Positions 53,836-61,853 of a stretch of 64,000 nt of DNA are shown one piece after another. Positions within the stretch are counted from its first letter, which is position 1; each line of letters begins with the position of its first letter. Location: the NCBI GenBank assembly GCA_017475745.1, contig JAFVEZ010000004.1, positions 17,071 to 81,070 on the forward strand, given 5' to 3'. Origin of the DNA: Selenomonadaceae bacterium. Its GTDB lineage: Bacteria; Bacillota; Negativicutes; Selenomonadales; Selenomonadaceae. The notes beneath the pieces are model-generated. The model was not told the DNA's origin. It worked only from the letters and a program-made list of their open reading frames with translations, and did not search any database. The position numbers and the translations under genes were made by a program.

Positions 53836-55050
53836 TTGTTGACAATTAATAAACCTGAACTACTGGCACCAGCAGGTAATTTGGAGAAATTAAAGATTGC
53901 GCTGATTTACGGTGCAGATGCTGTATACGTTGGTGGCAAGAAATTCGGACTTAGAGCCTTCGGTGGCAACTTTAGCGATGAGGAGCTAAAACTTGCTGTT
54001 GACTTTGCTCATTCAATGAAGCGGAAAGTCTATGTCACTGTCAACATCTTTGCCCATAATGAAGATGTTGCTGAGTTGCCGGAGTATTTGCGATATCTCG
54101 ATCAAATAGGCGTTGATGCCGTTCTCATATCCGATCTAGGAGTGTTCTCACTTGCTAAGGAGCTTACCCATTTGGAATTGCACGTTAGCACCCAGGCAAA
54201 TGTCACTAATTACAAGACCGTTGAGATGTGGCGAAAATTAGGAGCAAGTCGCGTTGTTCTTGCTCGTGAGTTATCTCAATCCGAGATTGTCGACATTAAA
54301 TCTCATTGTGATGTTGAGCTTGAGATGTTCGTCCACGGCGCAATGTGTATCTCCTATTCTGGGCGGTGTTACTTGTCACACTATTTGACAGGACGTGACG
54401 GCAACCAAGGACAGTGTACTCATTCTTGCCGTTGGAAGTACAGTCTTGTTGAGGAGAAGAGACCTGGCGAGTATTTTGAGGTTAATGAAGACGAGCGCGG
54501 TGCCTATGTAATGAACTCCAAAGACCTCTGCCTATTGCCTTATCTCGATAAAGTCATTGAGAGTGGTGTGAGTAGTCTCAAGATTGAAGGAAGAATGAAA
54601 AGTGTCCACTATGTCGCAGGCGTTGTTAAAGTGTATCGCGAAGCGATTGATTCCTACTTCAACGGTGATTTCAAAGTCCGCGACGAGTGGATCGCTGAAC
54701 TCGATAAAGTTGCCCATCGACCTTATACCACAGGCTTCTTTGTACACGATGAAAATGGTACTGAAATTCACGACACCTCAAAGGCAAAACAGTCTTCAAA
54801 CTTCCTGGGTGTAGTTAAAGACTTTGATCCCGTCGATAATATTGCGATTGTTGAGCAGCGTGGTAAATTGGAAGTCGGACAGCAAATTGAAATTCTGCAA
54901 CCTCAAAGTCAGACTTTCTTTCAAACTTTGACAAGTATGTTCGATGAGGAAGGCAATCCTATTGAAGCGGCACCTCACGCTCAACAAATCGTCAAAATAA
55001 AATTATCACAGCCCGCACAGCCTTGGTCGCTGATTCGGACTGCGAAATAG
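53836..55050 (+). CDS. trhP: tRNA 5-hydroxyuridine synthesis protein, peptidase U32 family
   Basis: U32 family protein of 404 aa (YrrO/YegQ type), needed for prephenate-dependent C5 hydroxylation of wobble uridine in tRNA. The signatures are ELLAPAGNLEKLKIALIYGA, HVSTQANVTNY, ELEMFVHGAMCISYSGRCYL and the further Fe-S cysteines in GQCTHSCRWKY and SKDLCLL. The start is TTG 53836 or the next TTG, 53839. It follows mltG and the DUF1919 pair. Confidence 0.9.
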   Translation: MLTINKPELLAPAGNLEKLKIALIYGADAVYVGGKKFGLRAFGGNFSDEELKLAVDFAHSMKRKVYVTVNIFAHNEDVAELPEYLRYLDQIGVDAVLISDLGVFSLAKELTHLELHVSTQANVTNYKTVEMWRKLGASRVVLARELSQSEIVDIKSHCDVELEMFVHGAMCISYSGRCYLSHYLTGRDGNQGQCTHSCRWKYSLVEEKRPGEYFEVNEDERGAYVMNSKDLCLLPYLDKVIESGVSSLKIEGRMKSVHYVAGVVKVYREAIDSYFNGDFKVRDEWIAELDKVAHRPYTTGFFVHDENGTEIHDTSKAKQSSNFLGVVKDFDPVDNIAIVEQRGKLEVGQQIEILQPQSQTFFQTLTSMFDEEGNPIEAAPHAQQIVKIKLSQPAQPWSLIRTAK

Positions 55051-55133
55051 AAGTGATTGTTATGTTGAAAATTTTAAAGAACATTTGGCGGACTGTATTT
55101 ACTGTAAATGACGAAGTGGAAGGTGTTGATAGT

Positions 55134-55421
55134 ATGGATATGACTAACAAAATCCGCAAAGCCGCCCGCGCTCAAGGTCGTGTACAAGGTGTCGGTTTCA
55201 GATTCTTTGTACAGACTGAAGCCAAGAAGGCAAGAGTCACCGGTTGGGTCAAAAATGAGTCTGATGGCTCCGTGACAATGGAAATTCAAGGCACGCCGGA
55301 GCAACTTGCAGCACTTGAGGAGCGCATCAAAAAAGGTAATGGATTTGCAAAGGTAAGCCAATTAGACAGCACCGAGATTGCTACTGTTGTTGGTGAATCT
55401 CAATTCAGTATCAACTATTGA
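55134..55421 (+). CDS. acyP: Acylphosphatase
   Basis: Small hydrolase of acyl phosphates. ARAQGRVQGVGFRFFVQTEA holds the catalytic Arg, and GWVKNESDGSVTMEIQG the catalytic Asn. From ATG 55134, with AAGGTG 8 bases upstream, it has 95 aa, the usual size. The frame is open further to ATG 55062 (GAAGTGA in front), which would add 24 residues, so a longer form is possible. Confidence 0.9.
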   Translation: MDMTNKIRKAARAQGRVQGVGFRFFVQTEAKKARVTGWVKNESDGSVTMEIQGTPEQLAALEERIKKGNGFAKVSQLDSTEIATVVGESQFSINY

Positions 55422-55457
55422 TTGAGTTTTAGGATTTAAGCCAAGGAGGCGATTTGA

Positions 55458-56567
55458 ATGGATTTCACAACGATAGGAACGCTACATTCTTACGTTCAGC
55501 AGAAGAACTTGAAGTTTGCGGCGAATTACAAACAAAAGACCGGACAGACAATCGTCAGCTCTTCTGGTAATTTGAAGCTGGATTTAAAGGCAGCTAACAA
55601 TCAGTCACTCGCTGAAAAGATGATTCAAGCAAATCAGAAAAGTGACAATGAGTACTCAAAGCAGCGCATTTCGTCGATTAAACGCAAGTTGATGAGCGGC
55701 AAGAAAATTTCCAATGAGGAGCTTGGCTACCTCAAGAAGAATGATCCCGATCTTTATAAGAAGGCAAAGAAAGCTGAGGAAGCCCGCGAAGATTTAAAAG
55801 CTGAACTCAGAAAGGCAAAGACCAAGGCTGAAGCTAGAATGGCAGTTACTCGTGCTTTGATTAAGGCATCTGCTGAAGCAACGGCAGAACTGAAGGCCGC
55901 TCAAGGTGGTGCAGGCGGCGGGTCTGGTTTTACCAGTGGTGAAGGTGGAGTCAGCACTGCAGGTTATGAAGCTGGTCAAGAAATTGGCGGACCTACCGCA
56001 GAGGGAATCTTTGGCGGTGGTGTCAATAGTAGCGGTGAAGAGCCTTCAATGATTCGTCTTAATGAACAGATCAACGCTTCTTCCGTCGAAGGTGAAAGCA
56101 ATGTTGATATCGAAGCTGCTGCAACTCAAGAGGGCGCAGCTCTGAAGGAAATCAACAATGATGTCAGCGTGGCGAGAGAAGTCGAGATTGAAGCGGCGAA
56201 GGCTGAATCAGCAAACTCAGAGGAATCAATCAACAACAAGGCTGAACATTCCGACTCAACCAATTCAACCAAGTCAACCGATTGGAAGACTGATAACAAT
56301 GGAGACCCGACCTCAGGTATCTTAGAGAAATTTATAATGGTCGTTCGTGCCATTGAAGATGAGTGGGCTACTTTTGCAAAGTCAGATGAGTACAAGGAAA
56401 TGCCCGAAGATCTCTTTGAAGAGGCTGAAAATGAAATGAGCGGAAAACACAAACGCAAGAAGCAAGAGTCAATCAACGAACCTAATTATCAAATTCTCGA
56501 TGCAATATCTGCCTATCGCAGTGCAATGATGTTTGATAACGATGATGACAATGATTTCGACAAATGA
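55458..56567 (+). CDS. Large low-complexity protein of unknown function
   Basis: Unknown protein of 369 aa without signal peptide. Residues 1-75 begin MDFTTIGTLHSYVQQKN and contain a polar helical part. Residues about 75-145 are a Lys/Glu/Ala-rich coiled coil (SSIKRKLMSGKKISNEELGY, DLYKKAKKAEEAREDL). A Gly-rich hinge (AQGGAGGGSGF) follows, then a long Ser/Glu/Asn-rich disordered part. A more ordered C-terminus (LEKFIMVVRAIEDEWATFAK) ends in acidic DNDDDNDFD. AAGGAGG precedes the ATG. The layout recalls flagellum-exported or surface proteins; that is inference. Confidence 0.72.
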   Translation: MDFTTIGTLHSYVQQKNLKFAANYKQKTGQTIVSSSGNLKLDLKAANNQSLAEKMIQANQKSDNEYSKQRISSIKRKLMSGKKISNEELGYLKKNDPDLYKKAKKAEEAREDLKAELRKAKTKAEARMAVTRALIKASAEATAELKAAQGGAGGGSGFTSGEGGVSTAGYEAGQEIGGPTAEGIFGGGVNSSGEEPSMIRLNEQINASSVEGESNVDIEAAATQEGAALKEINNDVSVAREVEIEAAKAESANSEESINNKAEHSDSTNSTKSTDWKTDNNGDPTSGILEKFIMVVRAIEDEWATFAKSDEYKEMPEDLFEEAENEMSGKHKRKKQESINEPNYQILDAISAYRSAMMFDNDDDNDFDK

Positions 56568-56587
56568 CTTCTAGCAAAATATATTTT

Positions 56588-56618
56588 GACTGCTGAATCA
56601 AAATCAGTGGTCTTTTTT
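56588..56618 (+). terminator. Terminator after the low-complexity protein gene
   Basis: GACTGCTGA (56588-56596) pairs with TCAGTGGTC (56604-56612) including two G-T wobbles, 7-base loop, then TTTTTT. Confidence 0.7.
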
Positions 56619-56740
56619 GTGCTGTTAAGACTTTGTCTTTAATTCTGAAAAGTTTATAAAAAGTTTAAACTTTGTTAAGAAGTTCGTAACTAATTTAAGC
56701 TATATTAAACGTACAAAATCTTTATACGGAGGTGACTGGA

Positions 56741-57361
56741 ATGCCAATGCATTTGGTTGATGGACAGGAAATGTTTCTCAATAAAAATGACAAGGGCAAA
56801 TTTGACAAATTGAGAATCAAACTTGGCTGGTACACGCCTCACAAACTGACTGGACTTTGGTTTTCTGAGTTTTTCAAAAGCAATGCCATTGAATGTCATG
56901 CTTACATGTTGATGTGTCAAGCAGGTATGGATATAGATTATGAGGATATTATCAATTATTGTAATGCGGATCACCCTTCTCATTCGGTTCGCTATCTTGG
57001 TAAGTGCCTGGACGACAAGGGCAATGTGTCAGAAATAATGATGATAGATCCTGAAAATATACCTTCACAGTACAACATGATTGTATTCATGGCTGACGTA
57101 TCGAAGAGCAAGAGTCAAGGTCAGCATTTTGGAATGGTCAAGAATGTTCATATAAACATAATGAAAGATGCAACCAATCAAATGATTTGTGATTATAGTC
57201 TTTCTGGGAAGTTTGACGGAATGACTTCCATTTTGTTCGGTGCTCTTTGTCGTTGTGAGAGTGGCTGGGAATTTGTAGCGGTAGGCGAAGGCAGCAGTGA
57301 GAATGTTATTGATAGCTTGGTCAAGCCTATTTTGTATGACGATCACTCTATAGCAATTTGA
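56741..57361 (+). CDS. Divergent TerD family protein
   Basis: Protein of 206 aa that aligns by eye with TerD stress proteins. VRYLGKCLDDKGNVSEIMMI corresponds to the GDNLTGxGxxDDE region, IDPENIPSQYNMIVFM to VDLxKIPxxVxKIVF, GQHFGMVKNVHINI to QNFGQVxNAxIRI, and TSILFGALCRCESGWEFVAV to the AMVFGELYRH ending. The Ca2+-binding DLDASAF motif of true TerD reads NAIECHAYM, so those acids are lost. GGAGGTG sets ATG 56741. No other ter gene is near. Confidence 0.75.
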   Translation: MPMHLVDGQEMFLNKNDKGKFDKLRIKLGWYTPHKLTGLWFSEFFKSNAIECHAYMLMCQAGMDIDYEDIINYCNADHPSHSVRYLGKCLDDKGNVSEIMMIDPENIPSQYNMIVFMADVSKSKSQGQHFGMVKNVHINIMKDATNQMICDYSLSGKFDGMTSILFGALCRCESGWEFVAVGEGSSENVIDSLVKPILYDDHSIAI

Positions 57362-57427
57362 CAAAACTAAATCCAAAATGTAAAATATCTGCCAAGCAAT
57401 AAATTTTTAGATTGGCAGGTGTAATGA

Positions 57428-58603
57428 TTGAGATTTATAGTTGGAGTGAGTGGCGGAATTGCCATCTATAAGGTGGTCGACCTTGTACGCCGATTTAAGA
57501 AGCGCGGCGATGAGGTCAGAGTTGTCATGACAGATTCGGCGACTAAATTTGTGACGCCTGAACTGTTTAGAGAGATAAGTTTAGAGCCTGTGATGACAGG
57601 TGTCTTTGGTAATGAAGAAACAGCAGCACATATAAAATGGGCAGAATGGTGCGATGCAATGATAATTGCTCCTGCAACAGCGAACGTGATTGGCAAGCTG
57701 GCAGCAGGAATCGCAGATGATGCTCTTACAACAGTTTCAATAGCAATGACCAAGCCGCTGATAATTGCTCCGGCAATGAATAAAGATATGTTCAATAGTG
57801 CGGCGGTTACGGCTAATTTGGTGCTGCTCAAACAACGTGGTGTTAAGGTAATTGACCCGTCGAGTGGTGAGTTAGCTTGTGGTGTTGAGGGCGTGGGCAG
57901 ACTTCCAGAGCCTTCTGAAATTGTTGAACAGGTTGACAAAATCCTAAATGTAAATAAGAAACTGAGTGGATATAAAATCATAGTGACGGCAGGTGGCACT
58001 CGTGAAGCTATTGATCCTGTCCGATATATTGGCAATCGCTCAAGCGGTAAAATGGGTTATGCCGTTGCGAAAGTTGCAGCAGAGCGCGGTGCTGAAGTTG
58101 TTTTGGTGACTTCAAGTGACTTACAAGTGCCGCCTTTAGTTAAGGTTGTCAATGTTGAATCTGCTGAACAAATGAGACAAGCTGTTCTCAGTGAATATGG
58201 AACTGCTTCAGCGGTGATAATGGCAGCGGCAGTCGCAGATTATAGAGTTGCTAATCCCTCAGAGCAAAAAATAAAAAAGGCCGAAGATACTTTGACACTT
58301 GAACTCGTCAAAAATCCAGATATATTGCTGGAACTCGGACAGAATAAGCAGAAACAAATTTTAATTGGATTTGCAGCAGAGACACAGACCGTTGAGAAAA
58401 ATGCGGTAGAAAAGCTCAAAAAGAAGAATCTTGATATGATTGTCGCCAATGATGTTACAGCAGAAGGCGCTGGTTTTGGTGTTGATACGAATATAGTGAC
58501 GCTGATAACCGCTAACGAAGCAAAATCTTATCCAAAAATGACCAAGATTGAAGTCGCAGATATTATCTTAAATGAGTTAGAAAATATGTTATGTAAAGAC
58601 TAA
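57428..58603 (+). CDS. coaBC: Bifunctional phosphopantothenoylcysteine decarboxylase/synthetase
   Basis: Dfp/CoaBC of 391 aa, two steps of coenzyme A synthesis. The N-terminal flavin decarboxylase has VGVSGGIAIYKVVDL, APATANVIGKLAAGIADD, APAMNKDMF and ELACGVEGVGRLPEP. The C-terminal ligase has VTAGGTREAIDPVRYIGNRS and AAVADYRVANPSEQKIKK. The start is TTG 57428 after AGGTG. An inverted repeat CTGCCAA/TTGGCAG (57389-57395 with 57412-57418) overlaps the ribosome-site edge and might affect translation. CoA is the source of the ACP prosthetic group. Confidence 0.95.
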   Translation: MRFIVGVSGGIAIYKVVDLVRRFKKRGDEVRVVMTDSATKFVTPELFREISLEPVMTGVFGNEETAAHIKWAEWCDAMIIAPATANVIGKLAAGIADDALTTVSIAMTKPLIIAPAMNKDMFNSAAVTANLVLLKQRGVKVIDPSSGELACGVEGVGRLPEPSEIVEQVDKILNVNKKLSGYKIIVTAGGTREAIDPVRYIGNRSSGKMGYAVAKVAAERGAEVVLVTSSDLQVPPLVKVVNVESAEQMRQAVLSEYGTASAVIMAAAVADYRVANPSEQKIKKAEDTLTLELVKNPDILLELGQNKQKQILIGFAAETQTVEKNAVEKLKKKNLDMIVANDVTAEGAGFGVDTNIVTLITANEAKSYPKMTKIEVADIILNELENMLCKD

Positions 58604-58765
58604 AAGTGACATCTGGACCTTCTCAACATCACGATATTCAAGGCAGTATATCTTAGAAGAAGTTTGATTGATTGAAGTTGAGGATAGCTAGGTCTCTTGC
58701 ACTATTTAAAAGGATTATTGTCTTTCATGTAGAATAACTATGTAGAAAGGCAGGAGATGAACACT

Positions 58766-60130
58766 TTGGAACTCAAAGGTAAGAAAGTACTGGTAATTGG
58801 TGCAGGAATCAGCGGATTTGCTGCAGCTAAGATTGCCAAAAAGTTTGGTGCCGAGGTGACGTTGAGCGATGCTAAGGCTGAAAATGAGCTTAAATATAAC
58901 TTTGATGAATTACGCGGTTTAAATATAGAGTTGAAGTTTGGCAAGCAGGAAGATAAACTTCTTGAGGGGGTTGATTTGATTATAGTCTCACCCGCCGTAC
59001 CGCTAAGGATTCCACTCTTACAAGCTGCGATTAGTCGCAACATTAAGGTTATCAGTGAAGTTGAATTGGCCTACGATTTGGCGAAGTCACCAATTTGTGC
59101 TGTCACTGGCACAAATGGCAAAACGACAACTGTCACGTTGCTTGGTTTATTGTTAGAGACGGCTTATCCTAAAGTCGGTGTCGGTGGTAATATTGGTATT
59201 CCACTTTCGGAAGTTGCTCTTGAGATCGGTGAGGGCGGCTGTATTGCTGCTGAGATTTCAAGCTATCAAATGGAAGCAACCAATCATTTCCGACCGCATG
59301 TATCTGCAATCCTTAACATTACTCCAGATCACATTAAGCGTCACGGCTTAATGGAAGTTTATCAGCAAATGAAGGAACGTATCTTCGCTGAGGAAAGTGA
59401 CGGCGATTTTCTTGTCCTCAACTATGATGATGAGCGCACCCGTGGTATTAAAGAGCGTGCTCATTGCAAGGTATACTACTTTAGCCGTCGATGTGAACTC
59501 ACTGAAGGTGCTTGTCTTATTGGTGAGGATTTGGTCATCAAAGTCAACGGTAAAGAGCACAAGTTATGCACAGTTAATGAACTTGGTATCAAGGGCGGGC
59601 ACAATGTCGAAAATGCACTCGCCGCATCAATGGTCGCATTTCTTGCTGGTGCTGAAGCAAGCAAGATGCGTCGTGTATTGATGGACTTTACCGGCGTGGA
59701 GCATCGAATTGAGTTTGTCCGTGAAATTGACGGTGTGAAGTATTACAATGACTCGAAGGCGACTAATACAGATTCTGCAATCAAGGCGTTGGAGACCTTT
59801 GATGAGCATATTATTCTGATTGCAGGCGGCGACGATAAAGGTACTGATCTTACTGATTTCATGGAGCTTGTTAAGGCACGTGTCGACGAATTGATCCTTG
59901 TTGGTGATGCAGCGGCAAGATTCAAGCAAGCTGCCCTTGATATTGGATTTAATAATGATAAAATTCATGAAGCAAATTACTCAATGGATAAAGCCATTGA
60001 GATTGCCAAAAGTATTGCTCAAACTCCGCAGGTTGTTTTACTCTCGCCTGCATGCGCGAGTTTCGATATGTATAACGGTTTTGAGGAACGCGGCAGAGAT
60101 TTCAAAAAAATCGTCAATGCACTCAACTGA
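58766..60130 (+). CDS. murD: UDP-N-acetylmuramoylalanine-D-glutamate ligase
   Basis: Cytoplasmic Mur ligase of 454 aa. The signatures are VLVIGAGISGFAAAKIAKK, the P-loop AVTGTNGKTTTVTLL, EISSYQME, NITPDHIKRH, GGHNVENALAA and GVEHRIEFV, with YNDSKATNTDS. I start at TTG 58766 because AGGAG lies 8 bases upstream and MELKGKKVLVIG is the family start; ATG 58757 touches the ribosome site. It stands alone, outside the usual dcw cluster. Downstream comes a tRNA with its own promoter. Confidence 0.94.
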   Translation: MELKGKKVLVIGAGISGFAAAKIAKKFGAEVTLSDAKAENELKYNFDELRGLNIELKFGKQEDKLLEGVDLIIVSPAVPLRIPLLQAAISRNIKVISEVELAYDLAKSPICAVTGTNGKTTTVTLLGLLLETAYPKVGVGGNIGIPLSEVALEIGEGGCIAAEISSYQMEATNHFRPHVSAILNITPDHIKRHGLMEVYQQMKERIFAEESDGDFLVLNYDDERTRGIKERAHCKVYYFSRRCELTEGACLIGEDLVIKVNGKEHKLCTVNELGIKGGHNVENALAASMVAFLAGAEASKMRRVLMDFTGVEHRIEFVREIDGVKYYNDSKATNTDSAIKALETFDEHIILIAGGDDKGTDLTDFMELVKARVDELILVGDAAARFKQAALDIGFNNDKIHEANYSMDKAIEIAKSIAQTPQVVLLSPACASFDMYNGFEERGRDFKKIVNALN

Positions 60131-60211
60131 TATCAAATAACTATTCGGCAAAAAGAAGACTTTAATGCAGGAGCAGTTTTGAAGAGTCGTACTTCTGCGC
60201 CAACTTCCTGC

Positions 60212-60240
60212 TTGACATACAGAAACTTGCGTGTTAAAAT
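60212..60240 (+). promoter_or_regulatory. Promoter of tRNA-Arg
   Basis: -35 TTGACA (60212-60217), 17-base spacer, -10 TAAAAT (60235-60240), placing the RNA start right at the tRNA. A branched inverted repeat (GCAGGA at 60167 with TCCTGC at 60206-60211) ends flush with the -35; it may be the murD 3' structure. Confidence 0.75.
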
Positions 60241-60248
60241 GCAAATAT

Positions 60249-60325
60249 GCGGTTGTAGCTCAGTTGGATAGAGCAACTGCCTCCTAAGCAGTAGGTCGCG
60301 CGTTCGAATCGCGCCAATCGCACCA
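60249..60325 (+). tRNA. tRNA-Arg (anticodon CCU)
   Basis: Complete 77-base cloverleaf including the encoded CCA. The acceptor stem is GCGGTTG/CAATCGC with one wobble, and the D arm is GCTC-AGTTGGATA-GAGC. The anticodon stem ACTGC/GCAGT has loop CTCCTAA (anticodon CCT at 60283-60285, reading AGG), and the T arm contains GTTCGAATC. Confidence 0.97.
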
Positions 60326-60432
60326 TTTTTATATTTGAATAAAAATAAATACTCCGATTGATCGGAGCAAAGATTTTGAAATGTATGAGCAATGATTATT
60401 CCTTGTAAGAAAACTCACATGGAAAATATCCC

Positions 60433-60463
60433 AAAGAATCCGATAAATTTGCGGGTTCTTTTA
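60433..60463 (+). terminator. Hairpin terminator downstream of tRNA-Arg
   Basis: AAAGAATCCG (60433-60442) pairs with CGGGTTCTTT (60452-60461) with one wobble, then TTTAGTTT. A shorter hairpin CTCCGAT/ATCGGAG lies at 60352-60367. Apart from these, 60326-60470 shows no gene. Confidence 0.55.
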
Positions 60464-60476
60464 GTTTATTCAAATT

Positions 60477-60503
60477 AAAAACGTCTCACTGCAAAATGAG
60501 ACG
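60477..60503 (-). terminator. Expression-platform terminator of the cobalamin riboswitch
   Basis: Minus strand: CGTCTCA/TGAGACG stem of 7 base pairs (plus 60482-60488 with 60497-60503), 8-base loop, then TTTTT. A second hairpin TGACTG/CAGTCA (60513-60536) lies between it and the aptamer. Confidence 0.8.
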
Positions 60504-60544
60504 GTACCAAAATGACTGAATAGCAAAAAACAGTCAATAATCTC

Positions 60545-60760
60545 CATCCCCATCACTCGCAGGTCAAACGGCGATTGTCAATTAGGCAATTCTCCTGGCT
60601 CCAGGTCTTAGCTAACTGCGCCTTCTCAGATTTTATAAAATCCAATGACATAACTTATGCAGCTTCGCTCGCTGATACAGTGGCGGGACCGCTTCGGCTT
60701 TCACTTATGAAGGTTACCGAAATTCCTTATTAAGTCTTGCGACACCTAATCCAATCAATA
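60545..60760 (-). promoter_or_regulatory. Cobalamin (B12) riboswitch, orphan
   Basis: On the minus strand the hallmark core GCGGTCCCGCCACTGT lies at 60677-60692. It is preceded by AAGGAATTTCGGT and AAAGCCG and followed by the B12 box AGCCAGGAGAATTGCC (60585-60600). Five-prime GGTGTCGCA (near 60746) and three-prime TGCGA (60557-60561) can close P1. The aptamer has its own consensus promoter and a terminator. No minus-strand gene follows: downstream are only the antisense strands of tRNA-Arg and murD. On the other side the SDR gene points away from it. Confidence 0.9.
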
Positions 60761-60777
60761 TTAAATTTTACTTCATC

Positions 60778-60806
60778 ATATTACAATAAACACTAGCGAT
60801 TGTCAA
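60778..60806 (-). promoter_or_regulatory. Promoter of the riboswitch RNA
   Basis: Minus strand: perfect -35 TTGACA (60801-60806), 17-base spacer, -10 TAATAT (60778-60783). The RNA would start near 60771, just before the aptamer. Confidence 0.8.
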
Positions 60807-60873
60807 GTATTTTACTTAAAATAAACACGAGTGTTTTATAAGTTTTTCTAATTAAATGACCGTAAAAATCAAA

Positions 60874-60902
60874 TTGCTTTAATTTAGAGAGTTTTATATA
60901 AT
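60874..60902 (+). promoter_or_regulatory. Promoter of the SDR gene
   Basis: -35 TTGCTT (60874-60879), 17-base spacer, -10 TATAAT (60897-60902). It is back to back with the riboswitch promoter, about 70 bases apart. Confidence 0.7.
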
Positions 60903-60931
60903 GAAGATAAAGCAACTTAGGAGGTATTGAA

Positions 60932-61777
60932 ATGAGTGTTAAGAAAAAAGATGTAGCGGTTTTGATTGGTTCTGGATCAATCGGACAGGCAATAATTCGC
61001 AGAGTTGGAGCAGGTAAGCACGTTGTACTTGCAGATTTGCGTCAAGAAGCAGCAGATGCAGCCGCAAAAATCCTTGAGGACGCGGGTTTTGAGACTTCGA
61101 CGATTGCAGTCGATATTTCCTCTCGTGAATCTATTCTCAAACTTATCGAACACGCTCAACAGTTTGGGCAAATTAAAAATCTCATCAATGCTGCTGGTGT
61201 ATCTCCTTCACAAGCTCCAGTTGCCGCTATTCTTAAAGTTGATCTTTACGGTACAGCAGTTCTGCTTGAAGAATTTGGCAAAGTCATTGCTGAGGGTGGC
61301 AGCGGCATCATCATTTCGTCACAGAGCGGTCATCGTCTTGGTGCTCTCAGTGAAGATGAGAACTTCAAGCTTGCCACTTCACCAACAGAGGAGCTTCTTG
61401 ATTTGCCATTCATTAAGGCGATTGACGATACTCTCAAAGCTTATCAATATTCCAAGCGTTGCAACGGTCTCCGCGTGATGTATGAGTCAACCGCTTGGGG
61501 GCATCGTGGTGCAACACTTAACTCAATCAGTCCAGGCATTATTATTACACCGCTTGCTAATGATGAGTTACACGGGCCGCGCAAAGACGGCTACCTCAAG
61601 ATGATTGAAGCAAGTCCGGCCGGTCGTGCGGGTACTCCAGATGAAGTTGGCGATCTTGCTGAGTTCTTGATGTCAAGTCGTGGACGTTTCATAAGCGGTG
61701 CCGATTTCCTTATTGATGGTGGTACCACTGCTTCCTACTGGTTTGGTGACTTGCAATACTTGAAAAAAACTCATTGA
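60932..61777 (+). CDS. Short-chain dehydrogenase/reductase
   Basis: NAD(P)-dependent SDR oxidoreductase of 281 aa. The cofactor site is LIGSGSIGQAI and the NAAG motif is INAAGVSP. The catalytic Ser lies in IISSQSG, and Tyr/Lys in AYQYSKRCN (YxxxK). The end is typical (SGADFLIDGGTTASYW). The variant glycine motif GSGSIG replaces TGxxxGIG. AGGAGG precedes ATG 60932. It is a single-gene unit with promoter and terminator. Substrate unknown. Confidence 0.92.
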   Translation: MSVKKKDVAVLIGSGSIGQAIIRRVGAGKHVVLADLRQEAADAAAKILEDAGFETSTIAVDISSRESILKLIEHAQQFGQIKNLINAAGVSPSQAPVAAILKVDLYGTAVLLEEFGKVIAEGGSGIIISSQSGHRLGALSEDENFKLATSPTEELLDLPFIKAIDDTLKAYQYSKRCNGLRVMYESTAWGHRGATLNSISPGIIITPLANDELHGPRKDGYLKMIEASPAGRAGTPDEVGDLAEFLMSSRGRFISGADFLIDGGTTASYWFGDLQYLKKTH

Positions 61778-61803
61778 TATAAGGCAGTGCAGCATAAAAA
61801 GAA

Positions 61804-61833
61804 AGCCGCGGAGACAGTTTTGCTTCCGCGGCT
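61804..61833. terminator. Bidirectional terminator between SDR and symporter genes
   Basis: Perfect 9-base-pair stem AGCCGCGGA/TCCGCGGCT (61804-61812 with 61825-61833). The T-run is good on the minus strand (TTTCTTTTT) and weaker on the plus strand. Confidence 0.85.
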
Positions 61834-61853
61834 ATATTTGTTGTAATAAAAGC

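Noticed and set aside
60038..60244. 68-codon minus-strand frame as a target gene of the B12 riboswitch
   Set aside because: It lies mostly antisense to murD, has no ribosome site, shows no domain and is separated from the riboswitch by the tRNA locus.
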